From Riptortus pedestris (taxonomy: Eukaryota > Arthropoda > Insecta > Hemiptera > Alydidae), in contig CM032230.1 in assembly GCA_019009955.1 (NCBI GenBank), positions 19,023,501-19,087,500 on the forward strand: a stretch of DNA of 64,000 nucleotides, given 5' to 3'. Position 1 is the stretch's first letter. Every line of letters starts with the position of its first letter. Shown piece after piece: positions 36,490 through 45,932 of this stretch. The notes below the pieces were generated by a model. That model was not told where the DNA came from and ran no database searches. It saw nothing but the letters and a program-made list of their open reading frames with translations. A program made the position numbers and the translations under genes.

Positions 36490-36819
36490 TCAATGGGGAC
36501 GCGCCTTATCTTTGTCAGTGTTTTTAATTTGGTTAGCTACCATTTGTTTTCTTTTGTTAATCATGGCTTTCCACGTTTCGGGGAGTATAACACCGTCCAC
36601 GCCGTTTATTATATTTGTTCTCTTGCATATTTTGAATGCTCCCAGTGCTGATCTTCTACTAAAGTGGTCTTTTCTATGTAGAAGTTTTGTGTTGTCAAAT
36701 TTAGTGAAATAAATTAGAGTCCAGCTATGGCGGTCGTATTTCTTCTCTAGTGATTCAGATCTGCCACGTGTTGGTAGATTCTTATGACGACACAAACTTG
36801 CCGCTATCACATTGTACAA
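36490..36819 (-). CDS. Unrecognised 109-residue reading frame
   Basis: The frame starts at ATG 36819 and stops at 36490, just outside the HINE-A 3' end. The product is basic (KKYDRHSWTLIYFTKFDNTK, then FKICKRTNIINGVDGVIL). It is not low-complexity and has normal amino-acid usage, so it may be a real exon or the C-terminal part of a transposon protein, but I recognise no family. The HINE-A may have inserted immediately downstream of it. Confidence 0.3.
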   Translation of the reverse strand: MYNVIAASLCRHKNLPTRGRSESLEKKYDRHSWTLIYFTKFDNTKLLHRKDHFSRRSALGAFKICKRTNIINGVDGVILPETWKAMINKRKQMVANQIKNTDKDKARPH

Positions 36820-37255
36820 TATAAACTACTATCATGTGAAAATTGGGTGTCTCGTACTTTTAGACTTTTGTGAAAGGCGATGTGAGACGTAAAGAAAGCT
36901 AGGCTAGCTTAAATTTATCACATATATTTACAAAAATAAAATATGAAAAAGGCCCATTCAAGGCCTCACTTAAGACTCCAGTTTTCACAGTTTATCAGTT
37001 CGCACGAACCAAAAACGTGTTTCTCAATCCGAATGCCTATAACCTCGAGAGACTTCTCTATAGCAACGAAATACGCGCGAACATAATTCAAAGACTATGT
37101 CAAGGTTATTTATCACGTTGAGGAGTACCTCTCCGCTACACATTCATTGAATACTTCGAGGGGGTTTCAATACTGTTCTTAAATTATCGAGAAGAAATGC
37201 AACGGCATGGACGATGTTTTACTCTTCGAAATATAGAAAGTCGTAATTGAAATAT
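36820..37255. other. No gene recognised
   Basis: Unique-looking sequence without terminal repeats or a supported frame. The block 36990-37190 is more GC-balanced than its neighbours. Confidence 0.3.
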
Positions 37256-37689
37256 AAGTCCGTCACGCAGGGGCTGCGTAAACTATGCAGATTTCCTACG
37301 TGAAGTTTTATAATAGAGAAATTTCACGAGAGTCGAGCAGTTAAGGAAACGGCCGAACTAGCTTTTGGCGGAAAAGTCACCCGTCCGTTAGCCGCCCAGA
37401 TTTAATAAAATTGCAGATATCTCGGTTAATATTCAAAATAGAGAATAAAAGTATATATCACTATTTATAGTAAATTTAATTTGCAATAAGATTGATTCTG
37501 TGCAATGTTTCGATCCGGCGTTTAGTAACGGAGATATTTCGAATTTTCGAAAATCCTCCCCTCTGAACCCCCCTCCCACTGGTCCGATTTCAGCCGTTAA
37601 CGAACTTGATCTTTCTTTTTACATAAAACGACTAAATATCGAGTTTGGTAACGATCAAACAAAAATTGCGACCGCTAGAGCGGTAACAG

Positions 37690-37753
<64 letters not shown>

Positions 37754-37876
37754 TTTAGAACGGACCTCATTTTCGTCATCTACTAGGTAGGATCGATGGA
37801 CATTTGAAGAAAAATTTCGAAAATTCCGCCATGAGTACAACCTCAATAACTGATTTCCCTTAAGGGGAATCTGCTA
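37256..37876 (-). mobile_element. HINE-A element, short form, complete
   Basis: Reads aagtccgtcacgcaggggct at 37256 through gatttcccttaaggggaatc tgcta at 37876, 621 bp. (TA)n is at 37694-37748, flanked by accgctagagcggtaacaga on one side and cagtttagaacggacctcat on the other. It is the cleanest short-form copy in reverse orientation. Confidence 0.9.
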
Positions 37877-38010
37877 AAACTAAAGATGATTTAATTGGCG
37901 TAGCTAACTAAATTAAAAACACCAACTTGCGGGGTATGTTTCCATTGCAAATTAGTATAAAATCAGACTGCTGTAGCAGATAGCCGAACTCCTCACAATA
38001 TATATATATA

Positions 38011-38943
38011 TTGAGTTGATGCAAAATTAATGCAGGTTTTTAATATTCATTGAAAATAGGCCATATCTTTACTTTAACTATATATATTTAATCAAAATAA
38101 TTTCCATCTGAATCAATGCACTTTTGCCAACGTTCAACTAGTTTTCTTATTCCACCAGAAAAAAAATCTGAATCCCTGGACTCAATGAAGTCACGAAACG
38201 AATTTTCAATTTCATCGTGGTTTTGAAAATTTTTCTCCCTCAAAAGGTAATCAAGATGCCTGAAAAAGTGAAGTCTGTAGGAGGTCAGGTGAATAAGGTG
38301 GGTGTGGGATAACTTCGTAGCCCAACTCGTGCAGTCGTCGTAGCGTTGGTTGTGCGACGTGTGGTCTGGCGTTATCATGGAGAAGGATAGGTCCCTTCCG
38401 ATTCATCAAAGCTGGGCAAAGACACTGTAATTTTTGATTCATGTTGTCAATTTCTTGACAGTACTTGTCAGCAGTTATAGTCTCACCTCGATTGAGAAAG
38501 CTGTAGTGGATAACGCCAGCAGTATACTACCAAACTGTGACCATAACTTTTTTTGGGTGCAGGTTGGGCGTTGGGATAGGTTTTGGTTGTTCATCTTTGC
38601 CCAGCCATTGGCTACAACCTCTTCTGTTGTCGTATAAGATCCATTTTTCATCGCACGTCACAATGCGATCGAGAATTGATCATTTTTATTGCGTGTCACA
38701 AGCATGGAACAGATTTCAAAGCTGCGATTTTTTTTGGTGGTCCTTAAATTGTCATTTTTGATTTAAGACCTTTAACACACTGAACAAAACGATTTTACTG
38801 ATCAAATTCATGGTGAAAGAGAGGGTATTAGATAAGGTTTGTTTAGGTAAAATAATGATCAATGTTAGGATTTGCTTTGTTTACACAATTGGAATTAAGA
38901 TATCGCAATAGAGGAAACCTGCATTAATTTTGCATCAACCCAA
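38011..38943. mobile_element. mariner element, internally shortened
   Basis: Inverted ends TTGAGTTGATGCAAAATTAA and TTGGGTTGATGCAAAATTAA, flanked by TA (38009-38010 and 38944-38945). At 933 bp it is about 350 bp short of a full mariner. The left TA belongs to a short TA repeat. A remnant transposase lies on the minus strand. Confidence 0.88.
38088..38442 (-). pseudogene. mariner transposase remnant (DD34D type)
   Basis: Two overlapping frames share ILLHDNARPHVAQPTLRRLH and YEVIPHPPYSPDL, the second catalytic Asp block and the YSPDL signature of mariner transposases. A frameshift follows and the C-terminal half continues as CIDSDGN with GGIRKLVERWQK, the usual mariner tail. The N-terminal DNA-binding part is missing or unreadable. 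Confidence 0.85.
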
Positions 38944-38965
38944 TATTTATATATATAAATATATT

Positions 38966-39687
38966 TGAGGGGTTTGGTGCATAAGCGGTGTAGCCCACGA
39001 ATACCCATTTCTTTATATTTTTGTGTATTTTGTTAGTTCATTATATTGTTTTTATAGCCTATCATTGTTGTACTTCTTTCAGGTGCCATACAGGAATAAA
39101 ATATTTGTGGTGTAACTTGTAGACAACTATTTTGAAATTAATCGAGTGCAAAATTGGTGTAACCCACTATGGTTTCATTTGTCTAGACATTTTTGTAATA
39201 TTACCTTAAAAAGTTACATTATTTACTAATAACAGCAAAGAAAGAAGTTCTTTGCATTCCATGTTTGTAGCAAAATGTGAAATAAATGTTTATTTTCTTT
39301 AATACATACTGTTTAATTTAAATAGTGTTATTTCCACCAATTTTATTAAAACTATGGCAATGTAGGTTACTTCATTCTTGCAGTAAATACATATTTTGTT
39401 CATAGAGAGCAACAGTGTCGTATAAAAATTCAAAAATGTGGAATACACCAATAAAGTTACAAATTTTTCTTGGAGGAAAAATGGTGTAACCCACAATTTT
39501 GGCACTGAAAATCCAATTTTTATGTTCATGTACACAGAAAATATTTACATTTACTAATATCACTTCAAGTACAAAGAACAATTTTTGTGGCAATAATAGT
39601 TAATTTATTCGGTTTCTTTAACTTTTACTCCTTCTTTCTAAATACGGGAAACTTGTTGATTACACTGTTTTTGCACCAAACCTCTCA
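38966..39687. mobile_element. MITE with internal GTGTARCCCAC repeats
   Basis: Inverted termini of about 28 bp (left tgaggggtttggtgcataag, right the complement of tgagaggtttggtgcaaaaa). The motif ggtgta(a/g)cccac recurs at about 38978, 39155 and 39482, in or near the left end and internally, as expected for repeated protein-binding sites. It is 722 bp with no coding sequence. TA-rich flanks make the target site unclear; a Tc1/mariner-type origin is my guess. Confidence 0.65.
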
Positions 39688-39956
39688 TATATAACTATAT
39701 AGCCGTGTTGCCAATCGTTGACCTAGACATGGTTTTCCATGTAAATAAAAATGCTAGATTCACATCATCCCGTATATTCATAACACCAATGCCTTGAAAC
39801 ATGAAAAGGAAACGTGCTGGTATTCATTTTTTTGTACGAGATATGAGCAATGAGACGATTATAATATAATTGCTGTTTTCCGGAAATTTATTGATATAAT
39901 GGGTCGAAATCTAAATATTCGATAAATCAGCAGCACTAAATAATGGCTATTAGAGG

Positions 39957-40166
39957 AATACTAGCGAATTTAGGTCGTACTCAAGACGCGATTTTCGAAA
40001 AATTTCTGCAATTGTCCATAGATCCGAAAGCTAGTTCGGCCGTTTCCGTAACTGTTCGTCCCTCGTGAAAAGGTTTAGAGATTCGTTACTACTACTGTTA
40101 TTAGTAGGCAGATTTCTCTATTGTAAAACTTCACGTGGGAAATCTGTTTAGTCCGTGACGGACTTT
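39957..40166 (+). mobile_element. HINE-A deletion derivative
   Basis: A 5' fragment (aggtcgtactcaagacgcga, 39971-40025) joins directly to the 3' region (gaaagctagttcggccgttt) and a shortened 3' end (gggaaatctgtttagtccgtgacggactt). The microsatellite and most of the interior are gone. Confidence 0.6.
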
Positions 40167-40189
40167 TTTATCTTTCTTGAGAATATCTA

Positions 40190-40209
40190 TCTATATAGAG
40201 CGTTAACAG

Positions 40210-40273
<64 letters not shown>
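40190..40273. repeat. (TA)n with a HINE-A border
   Basis: The short border agagcgttaacagacaaata is followed by about 30 TA units. It truncates the CYFC-type reading frame on the minus strand. Confidence 0.75.
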
Positions 40274-40279
<6 letters not shown>

Positions 40280-41283
40280 TTCACATTTTGCTGCTCACAT
40301 TTTTCTATGCTTAATCCGGGGAACTTCTGTAAAAGAAAATTGAAACATCTTCCACTTTTGTCAAGCGCTTTCACTAATTGTTTCATTATGCCGAGTTTAA
40401 TATGAAGTGGTGGAAGTATGATGCGGTCTCGGTTAACTAAAGGCCCGTTTATAACATTTTTTATACCAATTTGCAGCTCTTCCCTCACTGGCCAAACCTT
40501 TTGTGACCAATGGTGTTGCTTGTCACGACTGCCCCAGAGACACAAAAAACATGGGTACTTTGTGTATTCCCCTTGTTGACCTAGAAGGAAGTTAACAATT
40601 TTTAAATCAACGCAAATGACCCAGTTGTGGTCTTGAGATTTAAGTTTTTCCATAACCTTTGAAATATTTGCGTATTCTTCTTTCAAAGTCGTCGAATGTG
40701 CAATAGGCGTGGAACCGTACTTGTTACCGTTATGGAGCAAAACACACTTTAAACTTTTTTTGCTGCAGTCCATAAAAAGCCGCCAATCCCCAGGATTGTA
40801 GTTCTTCAAACCCATCTGTTGCAAAAGTCCACCAACATCGTTACAAAACACCAAATCCTTCTCTTCAGAAAAATATGGCAACAGATTCTTTTCTCGGGAA
40901 CGATAAAAAGTGATGTTGCATTCGGGAGTAAGCAAATTTTTTTCTTTTAAACGAGATGCTAAAATTTCAGATTCTTTCGGTAAGTTCAGATCCCACACTA
41001 AGTCATTTAGTTCTTTCTGATTACATGGTTGAGGTTCTGAGAGGCTACATTTGTAGTCTGGATCAGTGTCATCACTTGATATATTTTGTTCGCAGTGATT
41101 TGGATCATCTGAAAATTTAGATGTACTAGGTTGTACATCTCGTGATTTTAATTGAGGTAGTTGAGCAGAAGATAAGTTAGGATAAGACCACTTACTTTGA
41201 TTTCCTGGGTTAATTCCATTTATTTTCACAACGCAGAAGTAGCAGTCGTCATGATGGTTTTCTTCCTCTTCTTCTACCTCCAT
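40262..41283 (-). pseudogene. CYFC-type arthropod repeat protein, truncated at both ends
   Basis: The minus-strand frame from 41283 runs into (TA)n at 40272. The first eight residues come from the LINE tail; family sequence begins HHDDCYFCVVKINGIN. It continues with KSKWSYPNLSSAQLP, WRLFMDCSKKSLKCVLLHNG, WVICVDLKIVNFLLGQQGEY, KYPCFLCLWGSRDKQHHW and LPPLHIKLGIMKQLVKALDK. I recognise these blocks from a large arthropod and cnidarian repeat-borne family with no standard name. Two conserved Asp, the CFLC pair and the LHIKLG block suggest a nuclease/transposase-like core, but that is inference. The left end is cut by the microsatellite, the right end by the LINE. No internal stop is seen, so the loss is recent. 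Confidence 0.55.
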
Positions 41284-42794
41284 CGTGGCGATAAGCGTGG
41301 AGGTGCCACCTCAGTCCACTTTGCCCAGCTGGGTCTGTCCGCCGCTAGTCTTCTCATCTCTGGCGCGGTCTTGCCCCTTTCTGCTCCTAATCGAGCTACG
41401 TAGTCCTGGTAGGTAAGTCTAGGTCTAACACGGGGTCGTTTGCCTTCTGGCCGTGCTTCATACAACCATTTGGCCTTTCTTGTGTCCCCCATTCGGTTGA
41501 CATGGCCAAACCACTTAAGTTGGCGCTCCTCAACTATCTCTCCAATCGGTCTCACCCCAAGATCCTCTCTTATCCGCTCATTTCTGATGCGGTCTCGCCT
41601 GGTTTTTCCCGCAATGCACCTTAGGTATCTCATTTCTGCTGCCTTGAGTTTGCTTGCGTGGTTGTCCAATAAGGTCCAACTCCCTGCACCATACAAAAGC
41701 ACTGGTAGAAAGGCCGCTTTGTAGATTCTGAGTTTGGTTGATCTACTCAATTCTTCCTTGGCAATTAGGGTGTTACGTATTTGGTAGAAAATTCCATTGG
41801 CCTGACTCACCCTATTCAAGACCTCCTGATCTATCCTACCATCCCTGCATATGAGTGTGCCAAGATACTTATAGGTGTCAACCATCTCAAGTGGTACGCC
41901 ATTGCAGGTGACATTAACGTCTTCCTCTTCTCTTCCTACACACATAACCTTACTTTTCTTGACATTTATGTCCATTCCTTTTCTCTTTAGCTCCTCATAC
42001 CACTCCGTAACACTAGTTTGCAGCCTTTCCTGCGAGTCCGCCACAATCACTACATCGTCGGCATATAACATTGCTTGGGCTAGAACGGGCGTCATATTCC
42101 AGTAGCCCACAAGTGCTCGGGGTGTCCTTCTTTTGCAAATTTTCCATATTTCGTCCATCACTATAATGAACAACAATGGGCTAAGGCTGTCCCCTTGTTT
42201 GACTCCCTTGTAGAAGCTAAATGGAGAAGACTCCTTTCCATTGAGTCTCGCAACTCCTTTTGGGTCTTGGTACGCCGACTTAATGGCACTAATGAGGTTA
42301 TGTGGAACACGCTTGCTAACCAGAGCGTCCCATATCTCTTGCCGTGGGACAGAGTCAAATGCAGCTTTCAAATCCAGAAAGGCCAGATAGACATTCCTCC
42401 CTCTGTCCCATGCCTTCTCCACTATCATTCGGGCCGAGAATATATGGTCCTGGGTCTGCCTGCCCGGTCTAAAAGCAGCCTGTTCTTCCTCAAGGTCCCC
42501 CTCAACTATTTTCCTTAGTCTCTGCTCAAGGATTCTGGTGTATAGCTTATACACCACAGAGGACAAGCATATAGGCCTGTAGTTTTCGCACTCAGCTTGA
42601 CTGCCCTTCTTGTAGATTGGGATGATTATATTATTCTCCCAATCATTTGGGATTCTCTTCTCGTCCCATATCTTTTGGAATAGGGCTTGTAGGCACTTCC
42701 TTAATTCCTGTCCACTATATTTGATGAATTCCGGGGATATTCTGTCATGTCCAGCAGCTTTACCCAATCTTAGCTTCTCAATAGCATCCTCCAC
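41274..42794 (-). CDS. RTE-like reverse transcriptase, endonuclease missing
   Basis: Intact 506-residue frame. Motifs in order: KLRLGKAAGHDRISPEFIKY, NYRPICLSSVVYKLYTRIL, AAFRPGRQTQDHIF, motif A FLDLKAAFDSVPR, motif B GVKQGDSLSPLLF, motif C AMLYADDVVIVADS, then KSKVMCVG and TYKYLGTLI. The C-terminal block RQLKWFGHVNRMGDTRKAKW is typical of RTE/BovB-like and related LINEs whose 3' region is very short. No N-terminal endonuclease is present because the copy is truncated. The absence of stops suggests recent insertion. It shares little with the LINE at 30.7 kb, so two clades are present. Confidence 0.88.
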   Translation of the reverse strand: MEDAIEKLRLGKAAGHDRISPEFIKYSGQELRKCLQALFQKIWDEKRIPNDWENNIIIPIYKKGSQAECENYRPICLSSVVYKLYTRILEQRLRKIVEGDLEEEQAAFRPGRQTQDHIFSARMIVEKAWDRGRNVYLAFLDLKAAFDSVPRQEIWDALVSKRVPHNLISAIKSAYQDPKGVARLNGKESSPFSFYKGVKQGDSLSPLLFIIVMDEIWKICKRRTPRALVGYWNMTPVLAQAMLYADDVVIVADSQERLQTSVTEWYEELKRKGMDINVKKSKVMCVGREEEDVNVTCNGVPLEMVDTYKYLGTLICRDGRIDQEVLNRVSQANGIFYQIRNTLIAKEELSRSTKLRIYKAAFLPVLLYGAGSWTLLDNHASKLKAAEMRYLRCIAGKTRRDRIRNERIREDLGVRPIGEIVEERQLKWFGHVNRMGDTRKAKWLYEARPEGKRPRVRPRLTYQDYVARLGAERGKTAPEMRRLAADRPSWAKWTEVAPPRLSPRWR

Positions 42795-42796
42795 TT
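41274..42796 (-). mobile_element. RTE-like LINE, 5'-truncated insertion
   Basis: The reverse transcriptase ORF fills the insertion. The right boundary at about 42796 abuts Helitron Rep codons without a gap (after LTAHGKTLED). At the left boundary the stop codon is followed by a GA-rich AAGAAGAGGAAGAAAACC tail, and then CYFC family sequence starts. The two flanks are different genes, so the insertion coincides with a deletion or rearrangement. Confidence 0.75.
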
Positions 42797-45694
42797 CTAA
42801 TCTTCTAATGTTTTGCCATGAGCAGTTAGCATTTGTTTAATTTCCAAAAGCGCGTCATTTTCAGCCTTTTCTGGATTTTCTGTATTATTTCTTAAATAAT
42901 CTTCTATTAAAGAATCACGAAATTGGGACCAAAGTAAGGCAGCAGGAGCACCGAATATTATTAGAGTAATAAATAGTTGGCGAAGACCTTTTCCTGTTTT
43001 GAAAAGAGATGCTTCTCTTATAGCAATTGTGTACTCGTCTTCCACATCAAGAAGTCCATGAGCTTTAGCAGCCTCTTGAAATGTATCGAATATTTGTCCA
43101 TTGACAGTTCGTAAAGCTTCATAATTGTAAGATGGAAATTTTGTAAGTAATAAACGCAAAAAAAACAATTCCCCCATTGTTGGTGAGACCCAATAAATCC
43201 GACAAACACATTCACCTCTTTGCCGAGGATATACGTAATATTTTTCGAAAATTCGAAAGCATTCAAACTTTTTTGACTTTGGCGGTTTTAACTCTACCAT
43301 GTAATTTTCATAAAAATCTAGATACGTAATATTTTCAAAATTTGCAGTTTTGGGCCGGTTGAAATATAGTATCAATTTAGATACAAATTTATTTAGAGCT
43401 TGATGCTCTCTCCCTGGTTCAAAAACAACCATATCCTGTTGAGGTAAATGTACAGGAAGTGGTATGGTACTCGGTTTGGCTTCGCGAATGTGAAATTCTA
43501 AAATTCTCCAAATTGCTTCGGAAGCAGAAATGTATCTCATGTTTACGTATTCTTCTATTTCATCTTTGCTATTAATTTCTTTGCCAGATTTATCGGATTC
43601 CTTTTCTTTACCAATGCTTATATTTGACCGGTCGTGCCCTTTATGTATATATTTCATCATATATTTTAAGGTTTTTGTTGAAGTTGCTACTTCTAAATTT
43701 ACATGGCACGACATTAATAATAAAATGAACGGATTGTAGGGAACAATATAAGAATCATTGACAGCAGCAGTTCTGTTTGAGCGGCGTACGGGAATATTTA
43801 CTGTTGATAGGCAGGGTCTCTTATACATGACAAACCCTCGGCTATCAATATAAGTGACCTCGTTTTGTTGTCTCGGAAAATATTTGGTACATTTTTTAGT
43901 TTTGGGATCCATACATGGGGATCTCATAAACTCTGGGCCGCAAGGACCATGTACCATGTGCTTGAGTACTAACTGACGCAGGCGACCATCAGCTTCCTCT
44001 GCACTTGGAATTGTAGCGCGAACAAAATTATCAATTTCATGGCCATTAACAGGACCTCCCCCTTCGACACGGAAAGCAATATGTGCGTGTGGCAGACCAC
44101 GTTTTTGAAATTCAATCACGTGCATTATAAAACAAATTTTACCTAATAGATGCCCAGACTTTAGTAATCGAAGCAAATAATCTAATTTTATTTTAAATAC
44201 GCGATCACAAAGGTCTGGCCTATCATTAGTAGTTTCCCCAGGGTTTAAACTATTTGTAATTTCAGACCATTTTGGATTGCATGTCAGGGTTAAAAAGAAA
44301 GATGGGCTTCCTCGGCGACTTACCAAAGCCATAGCGTTATGGTAGTGAACTTGCATATACCGCGGGCTGTGTGTGTACGATGACGGTAAATAGATTTTAC
44401 CCGCGATTGCACCTCCTTCCCCTTGAATGGTTTCATCTATTTCTTTTCTTTTACCGATCCGAAGGATATTTTTTTGGTTATATCGAACATAATTTAATTT
44501 GGCTTCTTCATCCCTACACCACATATCCACGAAATATTCTTGACTTAATCGCCGAAGGGAAGTAAACCGTGGCTCTGACAGTAGCATGAGCCTATAATAT
44601 TTTGTTTGGGTGAGGTTTTGTCCCCTACGATTTTTAAGATTTGGAGACCAACCTGCAGAAGCATGAGGGAAAATCAATGGATATTGTAGAGGTTCGTATG
44701 AAGGGTTAAGGTAGTGGACATTATGTGGTTTGGCGTCTCCATATTTCCAAATTACAACTTGCCGTGGGTTGTGATTCACATTTAATTTTACCAACCCTGC
44801 AATTTCATCGGCTATTGGGATATCCCCTTCAATAGGACCAGGAGATCTTCTGGATGTTTGTTCAAACACCAGTGATGCTGTTACGTTTGTTTCATTGTAG
44901 AGTTGCCGAATAGTGGGAATTAGAGGATTGACTTGATTTAAATATTGTTGAATCTCGTTAACAATCTTGTCATCAAGTTTTAGATTGTTGGCAATTCTTT
45001 CTCTCTCATGTTTATCCTCGATATAGAGGGATGTGTTGTTTGTTGATTTATTGTAACTTAAATGGAAAACTCGATGGTAAATTCTACCCTGAATTTTAAC
45101 AAAAGAGACGCCTGATTTATCTGGAGGATCTTGAAACCCGTGGGAGACCCCGATCGCTGAAAATGCGAATAGGTTGTTATAGGCACGTGCGTTTGTCAAG
45201 AATCTATTATTACTATAAAAATTAGCTTCGAGTGGGGGCAGTTTTCTGGTGAAATTAACACCTTCTTTCCCGCAACACCAAGTTGTTCTAGTTTTTTCTT
45301 CATGGAAAAGTCTTGCGTTGCATGTCTTGCAACTGTAAGCACCCTCATTTAAAAGTGATCCAGGGGCTTGCAAATAATATTCACTAATTTGGCATAAATA
45401 TTGTCCCGAAAGATGTCCTAAACATTTAAAATTTTGTAGGTATTTGTGTATAAAACGTTTGCTATTAAATTTATTAAGGGGGTGTACAATGTTTGTCCGT
45501 TTATTTTTATTATATAATGAAAGTCTAGAATTTTCTTTATTACAACTTTTAGCATGTGTTCTGTTCATTATTAGTTTTTTAGCACGATTAAGCTTCACAT
45601 TTAGTAGATTTCGATATTGCGCCATTCTGTTTTTATATCTATTACGATAAACTATGGATTTAGATTGATATTTATTATGATATAGGTAATTCAT
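42797..45694 (-). CDS. Helitron/Helentron Rep protein, helicase domain lost
   Basis: 965 residues from the first Met. A Cys cluster at about 119-142 (CKTCNARLFHEE ... CCGKEG) is the N-terminal zinc-binding part. The HUH nuclease motif is FQKRGLPHAHIAFRV (His at about 536 and 538), preceded by FFLTLTCNPKWSEI. The two catalytic tyrosines fit LKYMMKYIHKG (Tyr about 678 and 682). The usual linker to the helicase follows (SEAIWRILEF, VHLPQQDMVVFE, LRTVNGQIFDTFQEAAKAHG). The protein stops at LTAHGKTLED because the LINE replaced the PIF1-type helicase. It would nick and join transposon ends in rolling-circle transposition; as it stands it cannot. The frame is also open about 85 codons upstream of this Met. 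Confidence 0.9.
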   Translation of the reverse strand: MNYLYHNKYQSKSIVYRNRYKNRMAQYRNLLNVKLNRAKKLIMNRTHAKSCNKENSRLSLYNKNKRTNIVHPLNKFNSKRFIHKYLQNFKCLGHLSGQYLCQISEYYLQAPGSLLNEGAYSCKTCNARLFHEEKTRTTWCCGKEGVNFTRKLPPLEANFYSNNRFLTNARAYNNLFAFSAIGVSHGFQDPPDKSGVSFVKIQGRIYHRVFHLSYNKSTNNTSLYIEDKHERERIANNLKLDDKIVNEIQQYLNQVNPLIPTIRQLYNETNVTASLVFEQTSRRSPGPIEGDIPIADEIAGLVKLNVNHNPRQVVIWKYGDAKPHNVHYLNPSYEPLQYPLIFPHASAGWSPNLKNRRGQNLTQTKYYRLMLLSEPRFTSLRRLSQEYFVDMWCRDEEAKLNYVRYNQKNILRIGKRKEIDETIQGEGGAIAGKIYLPSSYTHSPRYMQVHYHNAMALVSRRGSPSFFLTLTCNPKWSEITNSLNPGETTNDRPDLCDRVFKIKLDYLLRLLKSGHLLGKICFIMHVIEFQKRGLPHAHIAFRVEGGGPVNGHEIDNFVRATIPSAEEADGRLRQLVLKHMVHGPCGPEFMRSPCMDPKTKKCTKYFPRQQNEVTYIDSRGFVMYKRPCLSTVNIPVRRSNRTAAVNDSYIVPYNPFILLLMSCHVNLEVATSTKTLKYMMKYIHKGHDRSNISIGKEKESDKSGKEINSKDEIEEYVNMRYISASEAIWRILEFHIREAKPSTIPLPVHLPQQDMVVFEPGREHQALNKFVSKLILYFNRPKTANFENITYLDFYENYMVELKPPKSKKFECFRIFEKYYVYPRQRGECVCRIYWVSPTMGELFFLRLLLTKFPSYNYEALRTVNGQIFDTFQEAAKAHGLLDVEDEYTIAIREASLFKTGKGLRQLFITLIIFGAPAALLWSQFRDSLIEDYLRNNTENPEKAENDALLEIKQMLTAHGKTLED

Positions 45695-45932
45695 TATTTC
45701 TACTCTTAATCTATGTTTTTGCTCGCAGTTTATTATTTTTATTGTTGATCTATTTGTCGCATTGTAAGTTATTTTTTGTTTTTCTTCCTTTTTTATGTCA
45801 GAATGTTTTGAAGAGTAACTTCCTTGATAACGCCTAAATTGATTCTTGGTCTTTGCATTTTCAAGATGAGTAGGATTAGAGGGGGGAGCAACAGTTTTTA
45901 TTATTTTACATGCTGCATCCTCATAAATTTTA
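45695..45932 (-). other. Open extension of the Rep frame upstream of its first Met
   Basis: In the Rep frame the minus strand reads without stops from about 45955 (KIYEDAACKIIKTVAPPSNP, later NQFRRYQGSYSSKHS and NCEQKHRLRVEI) into the Met at 45694. It overlaps the last codons of the protease frame, which differ by one base of phase. This fits either one long ORF broken by a single indel or two overlapping ORFs. Confidence 0.55.
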
